From NCBI RefSeq assembly GCF_021474405.1, contig NZ_JAKEIO010000015.1, positions 20,489-84,488 of the forward strand: DNA of 64,000 nt. Reading direction: 5' to 3'. Position 1 is the first letter of the stretch. Each line of letters starts with the position of its first letter. Source of the DNA: [Streptosporangium] indianense. GTDB lineage: Bacteria; Actinomycetota; Actinomycetes; Streptomycetales; Streptomycetaceae. The translations under genes were made by a program, and so were the position numbers. Below are positions 52,438 through 61,242 of this stretch, piece after piece. Below the pieces are notes generated by a model that was not told the origin of the DNA, made no database searches, and saw only the letters and a list, made by a program, of their open reading frames with translations.

Positions 52438-53250
52438 TCAGGCCTCGATGCGATTCTCTGCCTTGCGTCCCTTGTTCCAAGCCGCAGCGACCAAGCGATA
52501 GGCAGTGGTGACTCGTGATCCCGTTCCGCTGTTGTTGAATCCACCACGGGACGACTGGCTGAGTATCTCGGAGCGCCATTTGGCCGCAGTGCCCATTGAC
52601 AGCATCTTTCGCGCCAGCTCGCTATCGTCCACAAGGTCACCCCAACGACCCAGGAACATGCCGATGCCGCCGAGTAGCATGCCGTCCCAAGTCTCGGCCG
52701 AGCGGCCCCATGCGCCCTCTGCGACCGTGAGGGTTCTGTCGAAAACGGAGGATCCGAAGCGGTCTACGATCTGGAGTGCACCCGACACGGCTCCGACGCC
52801 ATTGGTGGAGCTTGATCCAAGGGTCAGCCCGTGCTTTTCCAGCACTCTGTCCGTGTCAACGAAGAGCGGTACTCCCCCCGTGAGGCCGACGTGATATTCG
52901 TCGATGGGGCGAGGCTTATGGGATTCTCGGTTCTTGATCAGGAAAAGGATCGCTTCCTGGGCCTGTGTCAGGCCGTGGTGAATCTCCGCTCGTATGGTCG
53001 GGATGCCAGCCAACGCGCACGCTCGCCACCTGTGCTGTCCATCAACGATGTACAGATCTCCGTCAGAACGTTTTGACAGGATGACCGAGCCGATGGCTTC
53101 ACGAACCATGTTGTCCGCGATGTTCTGGGCGCGCCGCTCGTTGAGAGTCCGCTGCGCTTGCGGATCAATGTTGAGGTTCCTGACCGGGACCTCGACCCCG
53201 TAGTCCACCGCATGTTGTGGAAGTTCGAACGTGTACCGAGCCTTGGGCAT
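52438..53250 (-). CDS. DUF6551 family ParB-like protein
   Basis: A 270-residue protein. The N-terminal ParB/sulfiredoxin-like fold contains VDGQHRWRACALAGI (residues 69-83), the characteristic nucleotide-binding stretch; a helical C-terminal region of 150 residues follows. This group (DUF6551) is found in mobile and phage-derived regions of actinobacteria. GAGAGGT is six bases before the ATG. A TATGAT box lies on the minus strand at 53329-53334. The McrA-like gene follows after 107 bp on the same strand. Confidence 0.8.
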   Translation of the reverse strand: MPKARYTFELPQHAVDYGVEVPVRNLNIDPQAQRTLNERRAQNIADNMVREAIGSVILSKRSDGDLYIVDGQHRWRACALAGIPTIRAEIHHGLTQAQEAILFLIKNRESHKPRPIDEYHVGLTGGVPLFVDTDRVLEKHGLTLGSSSTNGVGAVSGALQIVDRFGSSVFDRTLTVAEGAWGRSAETWDGMLLGGIGMFLGRWGDLVDDSELARKMLSMGTAAKWRSEILSQSSRGGFNNSGTGSRVTTAYRLVAAAWNKGRKAENRIEA

Positions 53251-53638
53251 GGCTGTACCTCTCGGCGCTGCGTTAGGGGGAAGTGTCGGCGTGGCCGGGA
53301 TGTCGGGATGCAGCGCGGAGGTCAGAAAATCATATGAGTGTAATTTTGCCAAGTCGCTTACGGCGTAGCGGTGTTGGGTTGCGATTGAACGCCGCCTGTG
53401 TGTCAGGTCAGGTCGAGACTGTCGGGGAGCTGCCACCGTCGTGGGAGGGCATGGGCGGGCCAATCGGGAGTAGAGGGCAGGGACGCAACCGCGTGCTGGC
53501 AGAGCTCTTCGCCGCGGGGAGGGTGCGACCACCTGGGGAGATGGGAACTGAGTGGCGGCCGGCGGCCGCAAGGACGGACTTTTCCGAGCGGTTGGCCTGC
53601 AGGCAATGGGCCAGGACAAGTCCCCTTGGGTGACAGGC
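53251..53638. other. 388-bp low-G+C intergenic region
   Basis: Between the DUF6551 start and the Vsr stop. No methylase or other coding frame with bias is seen. The only promoter-like element is TATGAT on the minus strand (53329-53334), about 80 bp before the DUF6551 start. A DNA methyltransferase expected beside Vsr is absent here. Confidence 0.55.
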
Positions 53639-54061
53639 TTATCCCGGAGTATTGCCGGCGCGGCGAGCCGCCACTGCGTCCCGGACGCGCGCCGCTGCTT
53701 CGCCCGGGTCCTCGTGCTCCCACACCCTCAGCGCCAACCACCCGGCGGCAGCCAAGCGTTCGTCAGTGTCACGATCACGCCGCTGATTGCCCTCGATCTT
53801 GGTTCGCCAGAATTCAGCATTGCTCTTGGGCCACGTTGCGTGCTCCGGGCATCCGTGCCAGAAGCACCCGTCCACGAAGACAGCGACCTTCGCCCGTCCG
53901 AACAGGATGTCGGCTTCCCGCCGGACTCCTTTCAGCGGTTTGCGATGCACTCTGTACCGAAGTCCTGCCGCATGCAGAGCTCGGCGAAGCGCCATCTCGA
54001 CTTCGGTGTTCCGGCTCCTCTGCCGGCTCATCCGCGCACGGATCTCAGGGGTTGTGTCCAC
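53639..54061 (-). CDS. Very short patch repair (Vsr) endonuclease
   Basis: A 140-residue nuclease of the Vsr family, which nicks 5' of T in T:G mismatches produced by deamination of 5-methylcytosine. Catalytic Asp51 (EADILF) and His69 in CFWHGCPEH match the E. coli enzyme; zinc cysteines Cys66 and Cys71 are present. Usually vsr sits beside a cytosine methylase gene; none is visible within several kb. It begins with GTG at 54061 and overlaps nothing. Its function without Dcm is open. Confidence 0.92.
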   Translation of the reverse strand: MDTTPEIRARMSRQRSRNTEVEMALRRALHAAGLRYRVHRKPLKGVRREADILFGRAKVAVFVDGCFWHGCPEHATWPKSNAEFWRTKIEGNQRRDRDTDERLAAAGWLALRVWEHEDPGEAAARVRDAVAARRAGNTPG

Positions 54062-54107
54062 CGCTGGCCGCGCCCTTCCTTGATTCGCTCGGTTCGTTGC
54101 CGGTTTG

Positions 54108-55124
54108 CTAGGCGTCTACGCCGTGGCACTCGCCATACGTCCGCCCCGACCCGCACCAGCAAGCCGCCCCCTGCTGCGGTGGCCATGCCACTGCCCTTCC
54201 TCTCGCCGCCAGCGTCGTCGCGTACTGGGGGAGGAGGGTCGGGTCGGTCGGGGAGGAGAGTTCCGATGCTGCGAAGGCCTCGTAGGAAGGGACCGTGCCC
54301 GTGACGATGCCCAGGTTCGGGGTGCCGGAGGCGGACAGTTCGCGGAGGGCCGTCTCTATCGTCGCGAGGTGTTCCTCGTGGGTCGGGTACTCCGACGCGA
54401 GGGTCGGATACGCCTCCAGGAGCTCCGTGAGTTCCGGCGCCGGCCAGTGCAGGATCGCCACCGGGAAGGGGCGGGAGAGGGCCTCTCGGTACGCGCCCAG
54501 TTCCGCTCGGAGGCGGAGGATCTCCGCCTCCAGTTCCGCCGGGTTCTCCGAGCCCAGGGACCACACGCGCTTGGGGTCGTGGAGTTCGTCCAGGGTGATC
54601 GGGAGGGAGTGGACCGTGTCCGCCAGGGCGTCCCACTCGTCGTGGGACCTGCCGAGCATGCGCCGTACGCGGTGGCGGCCGAAGAGGAGGGGGTGGGTCG
54701 CGTAGGGGGGCTCCTCGACGTCCGCCAGGAGGCGCTGCACGGCCTCCGTGAACGTCTCGTGGGCGGCTTCCAGTTCGTCGTGGGATTCAAGGGACTCCGC
54801 GACGATCACCCAGGGGGCCGGGTCCTTGGGGGACGCCGCCCGGATGCCCTCGATGATCGCGCGGGCCTCGGCCTCGTGGCCGTACTCCCAGAGGTTCGAA
54901 GCCTTGAGCGCCCGTACCAGGTGGGGGTTCTCCAGGCCGTCGGGGGAGGACAGCAGTCGGTCGTAGAGGGTGGTCGCGGTGGGGCGGTCGCCGGCGAGCT
55001 CCAGGTGGGCCGCCGCCCGCAGCAGCAGGGCCTCGGCGTCCTCGGGATACAGGCCGGCGGTCCGCTCCAGGCGTGCCGCCTCGGCGGTGTGGTCGACGTT
55101 TTCGGCAGGCGTGTCGGGGCGCAT
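54108..55124 (-). CDS. Helical repeat protein with C-terminal SEC-C motif
   Basis: A 338-residue protein. The first 200 residues are helical with TPR-like spacing (AEALLLRAAAHLELAGDR, LKASNLWEYGHEAEARAI). The last 25 residues are a SEC-C zinc motif, CWCGSGRTYGECHG, which in SecA and elsewhere binds zinc and contacts partner proteins. Cytosolic. Specific role unknown. ATG at 55124 is used; an in-frame GTG lies nine bases upstream. It diverges from nothing close; the GH30 gene is upstream on the same strand. Confidence 0.8.
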   Translation of the reverse strand: MRPDTPAENVDHTAEAARLERTAGLYPEDAEALLLRAAAHLELAGDRPTATTLYDRLLSSPDGLENPHLVRALKASNLWEYGHEAEARAIIEGIRAASPKDPAPWVIVAESLESHDELEAAHETFTEAVQRLLADVEEPPYATHPLLFGRHRVRRMLGRSHDEWDALADTVHSLPITLDELHDPKRVWSLGSENPAELEAEILRLRAELGAYREALSRPFPVAILHWPAPELTELLEAYPTLASEYPTHEEHLATIETALRELSASGTPNLGIVTGTVPSYEAFAASELSSPTDPTLLPQYATTLAARGRAVAWPPQQGAACWCGSGRTYGECHGVDA

Positions 55125-55280
55125 GGGGGACACCGTACTGCCGGGAGGTGACGAGCGTGAGAGATGCGCAGGCCAGACCACTCGGCCCACCGACTTTCCC
55201 CCGCTCGCCACCGGGGTTTCGCAGTTCGTCCCGAACGTCCGTTGCCGGACCGCCCAGGACCTTGCCGGACCGCCCCGGGA

Positions 55281-56756
55281 CTACAGGGTCACGCCGTCGA
55301 TTTGGAGGGTTTGTACCGACTTTGCCGTGAAGGGGACGCTTGCGGATTTTCCGGACAGGCGGATGTCCGAGTGTGGCGTGTAGAGGTCGGCGCCGCCCGT
55401 CGTGACCGTGTTCCAGCGTGGGACCAGGCCCCCGGCACCACCCGTCACCGTCGCGAAGCGGGAGAGGTCGAACGTGAGGGTCTGGGCCGAGGCGGAGGTG
55501 TTCACCGCGACGATCACCAGGCGGCGGGCCGTCGCGTCGTACGCCGCCACCGCGTGGTCCACGCCCGTGTCCAGGATCGTCATGCCGGGGCGGATGTGGC
55601 GGCTGAACTGGGCCATCACGTAGTGCTTGGTCTGGACGGTGGTCGGCTGGAGCGTGTTCGCGTCGTAGGCGATCATCGCCCAGCCCGTGGACGGGTCCAT
55701 GACCTGCCAGTAGCACCAGGCCGTCGGATGCAGCCAGCGGAAGTCGAGGCACAGGTTGGACGCCATCGTCAGGCCCGTGCCGTCGCTGTCGCCCGTCTCC
55801 GAGTTCCACAGCTTCTTGCGGGAGGTGGTCACGACGTCCGTGTGGAGGAGGTCGCGGCGGCCGCCCGAGCCCTGGTAGCCGTGCACGTTGACCTGCGAGA
55901 CCAGGCCCTTCGTCGTCGAGTTGAAGGACGACCAGGTGGAGCGGGCCGTGTCGTAGTTCGTCTCGTCCGAGGCCGCTATGCGGATGCTCGTCAGGCCGCG
56001 CTTGTCCAGTTCGCTGCGCATGTACGGGAGGACGGCCGCCTGGACCGCCGGGTCCATGTGGCAGCCCTCCTGGGTGCCGGTCGCGGTCCACCAGGTGGAG
56101 GCCGGCTCGTTGAAGGGGTCGACCGTCGCGAAGTTCACGCCCCAGTTCGACTTCGCGTACAGGGCCGTCGCCGCCAAGTGGCCGGCGTGCTGGCGGTAGT
56201 TCCACGTCTGGAGGTTGTTGCCGCCGCCCGACGCGCCCGAGGGGTTGTGGTTGCCGCACATCCACCACATGGGGGAGTTCGCGAACAGCTCGGTGATCGC
56301 GCCCCGTTGCGTGGCCTTCACCAGCATCGCGCGCTGGTTGGCGTCCGCCGTCCACTTCCACGCCGAGGAGGTGGGGTCCTCGTTGGTCCAGTCCTGCCAG
56401 AAGCCCTCGATCTGCTTGAAGGCGGGGATGTTGGGCGACGTGACCATCGTCTCGCCGCCGACGCTGTTCCAGTTGCACGCGCCGAGGTTGTAGCGGGCGA
56501 TGGTGAGGCCCAGGCCGGGGAGAGAACGGCCGTTGTACGTCACGGACTTGGTGGTGAAGAACAGGTCGGCGAAGTCGTCCCGGGCGCCGAAGACGTTGGC
56601 CCACCAGGCGAGGGAGGTGCCCCAGCCCTCCCAGGTGCCGTACGTCGTCGACGGGTTGACGGCGATGGTGGCGTCCGCGTGCGCGGTGCCCGTCGCCGGG
56701 GCGCTGCCGAGGAACGTTCCGCCCGCTGCGGTCAGCAGGCTTCTGCGTCGTATCAC
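55281..56756 (-). CDS. Secreted GH30-type glycoside hydrolase
   Basis: A 491-residue secreted enzyme. The twin-arginine-like signal VIRRRSLLTAAGGTFLGSAPA ends near residue 27. The (beta/alpha)8 domain has Glu217 in DPFNEP as acid/base and Glu320 in WNSETGDSDG as nucleophile, the GH30 arrangement; subgroup resembles endo-beta-1,6-galactanases. A C-terminal beta-sandwich follows. GTG at 56756 has GGAGG four bases upstream. It likely acts on arabinogalactan-type or related plant polysaccharides. Confidence 0.85.
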   Translation of the reverse strand: MIRRRSLLTAAGGTFLGSAPATGTAHADATIAVNPSTTYGTWEGWGTSLAWWANVFGARDDFADLFFTTKSVTYNGRSLPGLGLTIARYNLGACNWNSVGGETMVTSPNIPAFKQIEGFWQDWTNEDPTSSAWKWTADANQRAMLVKATQRGAITELFANSPMWWMCGNHNPSGASGGGNNLQTWNYRQHAGHLAATALYAKSNWGVNFATVDPFNEPASTWWTATGTQEGCHMDPAVQAAVLPYMRSELDKRGLTSIRIAASDETNYDTARSTWSSFNSTTKGLVSQVNVHGYQGSGGRRDLLHTDVVTTSRKKLWNSETGDSDGTGLTMASNLCLDFRWLHPTAWCYWQVMDPSTGWAMIAYDANTLQPTTVQTKHYVMAQFSRHIRPGMTILDTGVDHAVAAYDATARRLVIVAVNTSASAQTLTFDLSRFATVTGGAGGLVPRWNTVTTGGADLYTPHSDIRLSGKSASVPFTAKSVQTLQIDGVTL

Positions 56757-56979
56757 GGCTCCTCCGTAAGGGAGATGAGGGCGCACGCCGGTCCCCGGCC
56801 CGGCGTCGCAAAGGGAGCCCGTTGTCGGGTGACGAGAAGCATCGGGTGTGGCGGGTGGGTTGTCGAGGGTTCCGACGCGCCTTTCTCAAACCCGTGTACG
56901 AAGTCGCGGGTCCGGGCGGGAGGGCGGTCCTGTATAACGGACGACAGGACCTACGCAGGGACGAGGGGAGGGGCAGCCG

Positions 56980-57291
56980 GTGAACCGGAGCTGGGCCACG
57001 CTGCGTCCCGCCCTCGCGCTGCTCTTCCTGCTCGTCGAGGTGGCGCTGCTCGACACCGGCAGCCTCTCCGCCACCGTCGCCCTCGCCGCCACCGCCGCGG
57101 TCTCGTCCGCCCTCGCGCTCTGCGTCGTCGTCGCCTCCCGCTGCGCGCCCGCCGTGCCGCGCACCCGCGTGCGCACGGCCATCCGCGACCGGGACCGGCG
57201 TACGGCCTTTCTGCCCCAGCGCGATCCCGACGCCCGGGGGCGCACCCGGCCCCGGGCACCCGGTCACGCCCTCCGGGCGACCGTCGCGTAG
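56980..57291 (+). CDS. DUF6412 membrane protein
   Basis: A 103-residue protein with two hydrophobic helices (about 10-28 and 33-55) and a basic Arg-rich tail. This small family (DUF6412) accompanies YidC-like genes in Streptomyces. GTG at 56980 follows GAGGGGAGGGG. Function unknown; the co-location with the insertase 100 bp downstream suggests a membrane-assembly role. Confidence 0.75.
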   Translation: MNRSWATLRPALALLFLLVEVALLDTGSLSATVALAATAAVSSALALCVVVASRCAPAVPRTRVRTAIRDRDRRTAFLPQRDPDARGRTRPRAPGHALRATVA

Positions 57292-57390
57292 GGGCATCTC
57301 CACACCTGTCACACCCGTGAGTGACCCCGCGCGGTCGTCATGCCGTCATGACCTGTTCCCGGCACGACGAGACCCCCGGAGGGCTCACTC

Positions 57391-58101
57391 ATGTCCGTCT
57401 TCGCAACCCTGGTCGAGCACCTCGCCGACCTGCTCCAGCCGCTGTTCGGCGCCTCGGCCGCCGCCGCGGCGATCGTCCTGTTCACCGCGCTCGTACGGCT
57501 TCTCGTCCACCCCCTGTCCCGGGCCGCCGCGCGCGGCCAGAAGGCCAGGACCGCGCTCCAGCCGAAGATCGCCGAGCTGCGGAGGAAGCACGGCAAGGAC
57601 CCCGAGAGGCTCCAGAGGGCGGTGCTGGAGCTGCACGCCCAGGAGAAGGTGTCGCCGCTCGCCGGCTGTCTGCCCGGCATGTTGCAGGTTCCCGCGTTCT
57701 TCCTGCTCTACCACCTGTTCTCCAGCGACACGATCGGCGGCGAGGCCAACGCGCTGCTCGGCCACCGGCTGTTCGCGGCGCCGCTCGGAGGGCGGTGGGC
57801 GGACGCGCTTCAGGGGGGTGTCCTCAGTGGTACGGGGCTCGTCTACGCCGGGCTGTTCGTGGTCGTGGCGTGCGTCGCCGCGTTCAGCTACCGGATCAGC
57901 ACCCGCATGATGGCCGCGAACCCGGCCGCCCGGGCCGGTGACGGGGAGCAGCTGCCCGGGCTGGGAGCGGTGGCGAAGGTGATGCCGTTCATGTCGTTCT
58001 TCACGCTCGTCACCGTGGCCGTCGTGCCGCTGGCCGCCGCGCTGTACGTCGTCACCAGCACGACGTGGGCTGCCGTCGAGCGGGCTGTGCTCTACCGGTG
58101 A
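57391..58101 (+). CDS. yidC: YidC/Oxa1-family membrane protein insertase, short form
   Basis: A 236-residue insertase with five transmembrane helices. The N-terminal helix, the cytoplasmic hairpin (QPKIAELRRKHGKDPERLQRAVLELHAQEKVSPLAGCLPGMLQ in parts) and the helix pairs fit the conserved YidC core. The large periplasmic P1 domain is absent, as in Gram-positive YidC. An arginine in ALVRLLVHPLSRAA matches the hydrophilic groove. It is probably a second, accessory YidC; the main copy normally sits beside rnpA. ATG at 57391 follows GGAGG. Confidence 0.88.
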   Translation: MSVFATLVEHLADLLQPLFGASAAAAAIVLFTALVRLLVHPLSRAAARGQKARTALQPKIAELRRKHGKDPERLQRAVLELHAQEKVSPLAGCLPGMLQVPAFFLLYHLFSSDTIGGEANALLGHRLFAAPLGGRWADALQGGVLSGTGLVYAGLFVVVACVAAFSYRISTRMMAANPAARAGDGEQLPGLGAVAKVMPFMSFFTLVTVAVVPLAAALYVVTSTTWAAVERAVLYR

Positions 58102-58255
58102 CCGGCGACCGGTGACCGGTGGCCGGTCCAGTACGTGAACGGGGTATTGCGGAGTGCACGCCCGGCTTGGAGGATCGACCAGTCCTCCGATGGCTGCCCC
58201 GCCGCATCCGGGTCGCGCTCATCGGTCGGGCGCCCGCGACAGAGGGAGACTGATC

Positions 58256-59113
58256 ATGAAGCTGCTGCGAGTCGGTACGGCGGGGGCCGAGCGGCCGGCG
58301 CTGCTCGACACCGGGGGTGCCCTGCGGGACCTGTCGGGCGTGGTGGCGGACATCGACGGCGCGCTGCTCGCCGACGAGGAGGCACTGGACCGGGTCCGGG
58401 CCGCCGCGGGCTCCGGGGAGCTGCTCCTGCTGGACCCCACCGGGCTGCGGATCGGGCCGCCGCTCGGCAGCATCGGCAAGATCGTCTGCATCGGGCTGAA
58501 CTACCACGACCACGCGCGCGAGACCGGCGCCGAGCCGCCCGCCGAGCCGGTCGTCTTCATGAAGGCACCGGACACTGTGGTCGGCCCGCACGACACCGTC
58601 CTCGTGCCGCGCCGGTCCCTCAAGACGGACTGGGAGGTCGAACTGGCCGTCGTCATCGGGCGTACGGCCAGGTACCTGGAGTCCGCGCAGGAGGCGCTCG
58701 GGCACGTCGCCGGGTACGCCGTGGCGCACGACGTGTCCGAGCGGGAGTTCCAGATCGAGCGGGGCGGGACCTGGGACAAGGGGAAGAACTGCGAGACGTT
58801 CAACCCGCTCGGGCCCTGGCTGGTGACGGCGGACGAGGTGCGCGACCCGCAGGACCTGTCCCTGAAACTCTGGGTCAACGGCGAGCTGAAACAGGACGGG
58901 ACCACGGCCGAGCAGATCTTCCCGGTCGGGGAGGTCGTGCGGTACCTCAGCCGGTTCATGACGCTGTACCCGGGCGATGTGATCAACACGGGGACGCCGG
59001 CGGGGGTGGCGATGGGGGCGCCCGACCCGAAGCCGTTCCTGCGGGCCGGGGACGTCGTGGAGCTGGAGATCGAGGGGCTCGGTCGGCAGCGGCAGGAGGT
59101 CAAGGACGCCTGA
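58256..59113 (+). CDS. Fumarylacetoacetate hydrolase-family protein
   Basis: A 285-residue enzyme of the FAH superfamily, which cleaves or decarboxylates beta-diketo acids. The catalytic domain starts about residue 75 (KIVCIGLNYHDHARETG) with metal ligands in the WEVELAVVIG and HDVSER segments, and the substrate loop FMKAPDTVVGP. The N-terminal 70 residues are the usual small domain. It could act on acylpyruvates or 2-hydroxyhepta-2,4-diene-1,7-dioate; assignment to tyrosine breakdown is not supported because hppD lies 48 kb away. AGGGAG precedes the ATG. Confidence 0.88.
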   Translation: MKLLRVGTAGAERPALLDTGGALRDLSGVVADIDGALLADEEALDRVRAAAGSGELLLLDPTGLRIGPPLGSIGKIVCIGLNYHDHARETGAEPPAEPVVFMKAPDTVVGPHDTVLVPRRSLKTDWEVELAVVIGRTARYLESAQEALGHVAGYAVAHDVSEREFQIERGGTWDKGKNCETFNPLGPWLVTADEVRDPQDLSLKLWVNGELKQDGTTAEQIFPVGEVVRYLSRFMTLYPGDVINTGTPAGVAMGAPDPKPFLRAGDVVELEIEGLGRQRQEVKDA

Positions 59114-59327
59114 CGGGCCGGAGGGCGCGGATCGGTGAAAGGCGCCCCCGGCGCAGTCGAGCGCGGGAGGAGCGCGTGCGGTGCGCGTGCTCCTGTTCGG
59201 CCTCTCATAGCGCTCGATGTGGGGAAATCAGCCAGTACGGTTGGCGACCGGGTGGACTGATGCACGGCGCGCTCCGAAGCGGCGACTCCCGCGCCGGTCT
59301 CGCACCTTGACGCGAACGGGGAGCACC

Positions 59328-61217
59328 ATGCGGGTACTTGCGGAGCGCTACGAGCTGATCGAGGAAGCAGGACGGGGCGGCATGGGCCAGGTCTGGCGCG
59401 CCACGGACCGGGAACTCGGTCGCGTCGTCGCCGTGAAGATCCTGCCGCCGGAGCTGACCCGGCACGAGGAGTTCCGGGTCCGGTTCCGCCGGGAGGCCCG
59501 CACGATCGCCTCGCTCAGCCACCGCAACATCGCGGTCCTGCACGACGTCGGCGAGGACGTCCGGGACGGCGGCGAGACGACCCCCTTTCTCATCATGGAG
59601 TTCATCGACGGCCGCACCGTGGCGGACGCACTCGCTGAAGGGCCGTTCACGGTCGAGCGTGCCCTCGACGTCAGCCGGGGCATCGCGGAGGCTCTCGCCC
59701 ACAGCCACGGTCAGGGCCTGGTCCACCGGGACATCAAGCCCTCCAACGTCATGCTCACCTCCGAAGGCGGCGTCAAGGTCCTGGACTTCGGGATATCCAA
59801 GGTCGTGGCCGAGACCACCACCCGCCTGACCGCGACCGGGATGACGGTCGGGACCCCGGCCTATCTGTCACCGGAGCAGCTGACCGGTGGTGGGGTCGAC
59901 GGCCGCTCCGATCAGTACTCCACGGGCTGCCTGCTGTACGAACTGCTCACGGGACGGCCGCCTTTCGCCGGTGACTCCCCGTTCGCCGTGATGCACCAGC
60001 ACATCAGCAAGGAGCCCGTCGCCCCGTCCGAGCTGCGGCCGCTGATCCCGGCGGCGGTCGACGAGGTCGTCCTGCGGGCGCTGTCGAAGGACCGGGAGCA
60101 ACGATTCGCCGGCATGGGCGAGATGCGGCAGGCGCTGGCCCGCGCGGGCACCGTGACCCCCGCCCTGCCGGCGATGCCCCCGGTGCCGCCGGTGCCGCCG
60201 CCCTCGGGATCCGGGCCGGGCCGGACGATGCTGGCCGAACAGCCGACCCAGGCCGCGTCGGTGCCTCGGCAGGCCGCTGCCGCACCCCCGCGGCCTCCCA
60301 AGGAGCCGGGCGAGGCGGCGGCAGGCCACGGCGATCAGCAACCGACCGCCGGCTCCTCCGAAGCGACGACCACCGGCCCCGAGCGGACCGGCCCCGAGCG
60401 GACCGGGCCCGAGGAGACCGGCCCTGAGCAGACCGACCGTGAGCAGACCGACCGCGAGCGGACCGGCCCCGACGAGGCCGGCTCCCGGGCCGATGTGCCC
60501 CGGCGCAGATGGCGCCGGCTCCCGGCCAAGAACCGTGCGATGGCCCTGCTGGGGCTCCTGGTCTCGGCCGTGGTCGTCCTCGTCCACCAGGACGTCGAAC
60601 CGTCGAGCGACCACCTCGTGCCGTTGTCGGTGGTCGCGGCGCTGGGTCTGGCCGTGTTCCGCTGGCTCCCCCTGACGTCCACGCTCGCGTGGTGGGGGGC
60701 GGGAGCCCTGGTCATCGCGAGTGTCCCCGCGGGCGCGCCGGTCGAGGAGAGCGACTACACCTTCGCCTCCGACGCCGACTTCAACGGCACCCTTTACTAC
60801 TACGGCACCTACTACAAGGACTACTACCAACTGTCCGAGGACCCCTCCGGGCACACCCTGTTCGAGCAGGCGTACGACGGAGGGTACGAGCCCGCGTCGG
60901 CCATGGTCTCCATGGACTACACGGGGCACGAGCCGATGTCCTTCCTCGCCGTCCCGGTCCTCGTCCTCGCCGTCCTCTGCCTGGCCCGGACGCTGCTCAC
61001 CCGGCGGCACTCCGCTCTCCTCGCGGCCTCCGGCATCACGCTGGGCGGGCTGGGAGTCAGCTGGCTGGCCGCCGGAACGGACGACCAGGTGGCGTGGTTC
61101 TCCCTCGCCTGGGCCCTGACCGCGTTCGTGGCCGTCGTCCAGGAGGTGCGGGGCCGCAGGCACGGCCCGGGCCCGCGACGGCCCCGACGCCGACTCCGGT
61201 TCGTCGTCGCCGAGTAG
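59328..61217 (+). CDS. Membrane-linked Ser/Thr protein kinase (PknB-like)
   Basis: A 629-residue Hanks-type kinase. The kinase domain (residues 8-270) has GRGGMGQVW, Lys37 (VAVKI), Glu57, HRDIKPSN with Asp135 and Asn140, and DFG with Asp153. A 170-residue Pro-rich linker follows, including a repeat of GPExT units (TGPERTGPERTGPEETGPEQ). The C-terminus has a transmembrane helix near residues 415-435 and three or four more hydrophobic segments, but no PASTA or other sensory domain. GGGGAG precedes ATG at 59328. Signal unknown. Confidence 0.9.
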   Translation: MRVLAERYELIEEAGRGGMGQVWRATDRELGRVVAVKILPPELTRHEEFRVRFRREARTIASLSHRNIAVLHDVGEDVRDGGETTPFLIMEFIDGRTVADALAEGPFTVERALDVSRGIAEALAHSHGQGLVHRDIKPSNVMLTSEGGVKVLDFGISKVVAETTTRLTATGMTVGTPAYLSPEQLTGGGVDGRSDQYSTGCLLYELLTGRPPFAGDSPFAVMHQHISKEPVAPSELRPLIPAAVDEVVLRALSKDREQRFAGMGEMRQALARAGTVTPALPAMPPVPPVPPPSGSGPGRTMLAEQPTQAASVPRQAAAAPPRPPKEPGEAAAGHGDQQPTAGSSEATTTGPERTGPERTGPEETGPEQTDREQTDRERTGPDEAGSRADVPRRRWRRLPAKNRAMALLGLLVSAVVVLVHQDVEPSSDHLVPLSVVAALGLAVFRWLPLTSTLAWWGAGALVIASVPAGAPVEESDYTFASDADFNGTLYYYGTYYKDYYQLSEDPSGHTLFEQAYDGGYEPASAMVSMDYTGHEPMSFLAVPVLVLAVLCLARTLLTRRHSALLAASGITLGGLGVSWLAAGTDDQVAWFSLAWALTAFVAVVQEVRGRRHGPGPRRPRRRLRFVVAE

Positions 61218-61242
61218 CAGCAGGGCCCGCGCCCCTGCGAGG

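Noticed and set aside
54787..57312. Very long minus-strand frame across the GH30 and SEC-C region
   Set aside because: It runs in another frame over real genes with clear motifs and has His/Arg/Gly-rich nonsense composition.
55164..57320. Long plus-strand frame opposite the GH30 gene
   Set aside because: Antisense shadow; the minus strand has signal peptide and both catalytic glutamates of GH30.
58256..59113. FAH gene as part of the hppD tyrosine pathway
   Set aside because: It lies 48 kb from hppD with no shared operon, and the superfamily covers many substrates.
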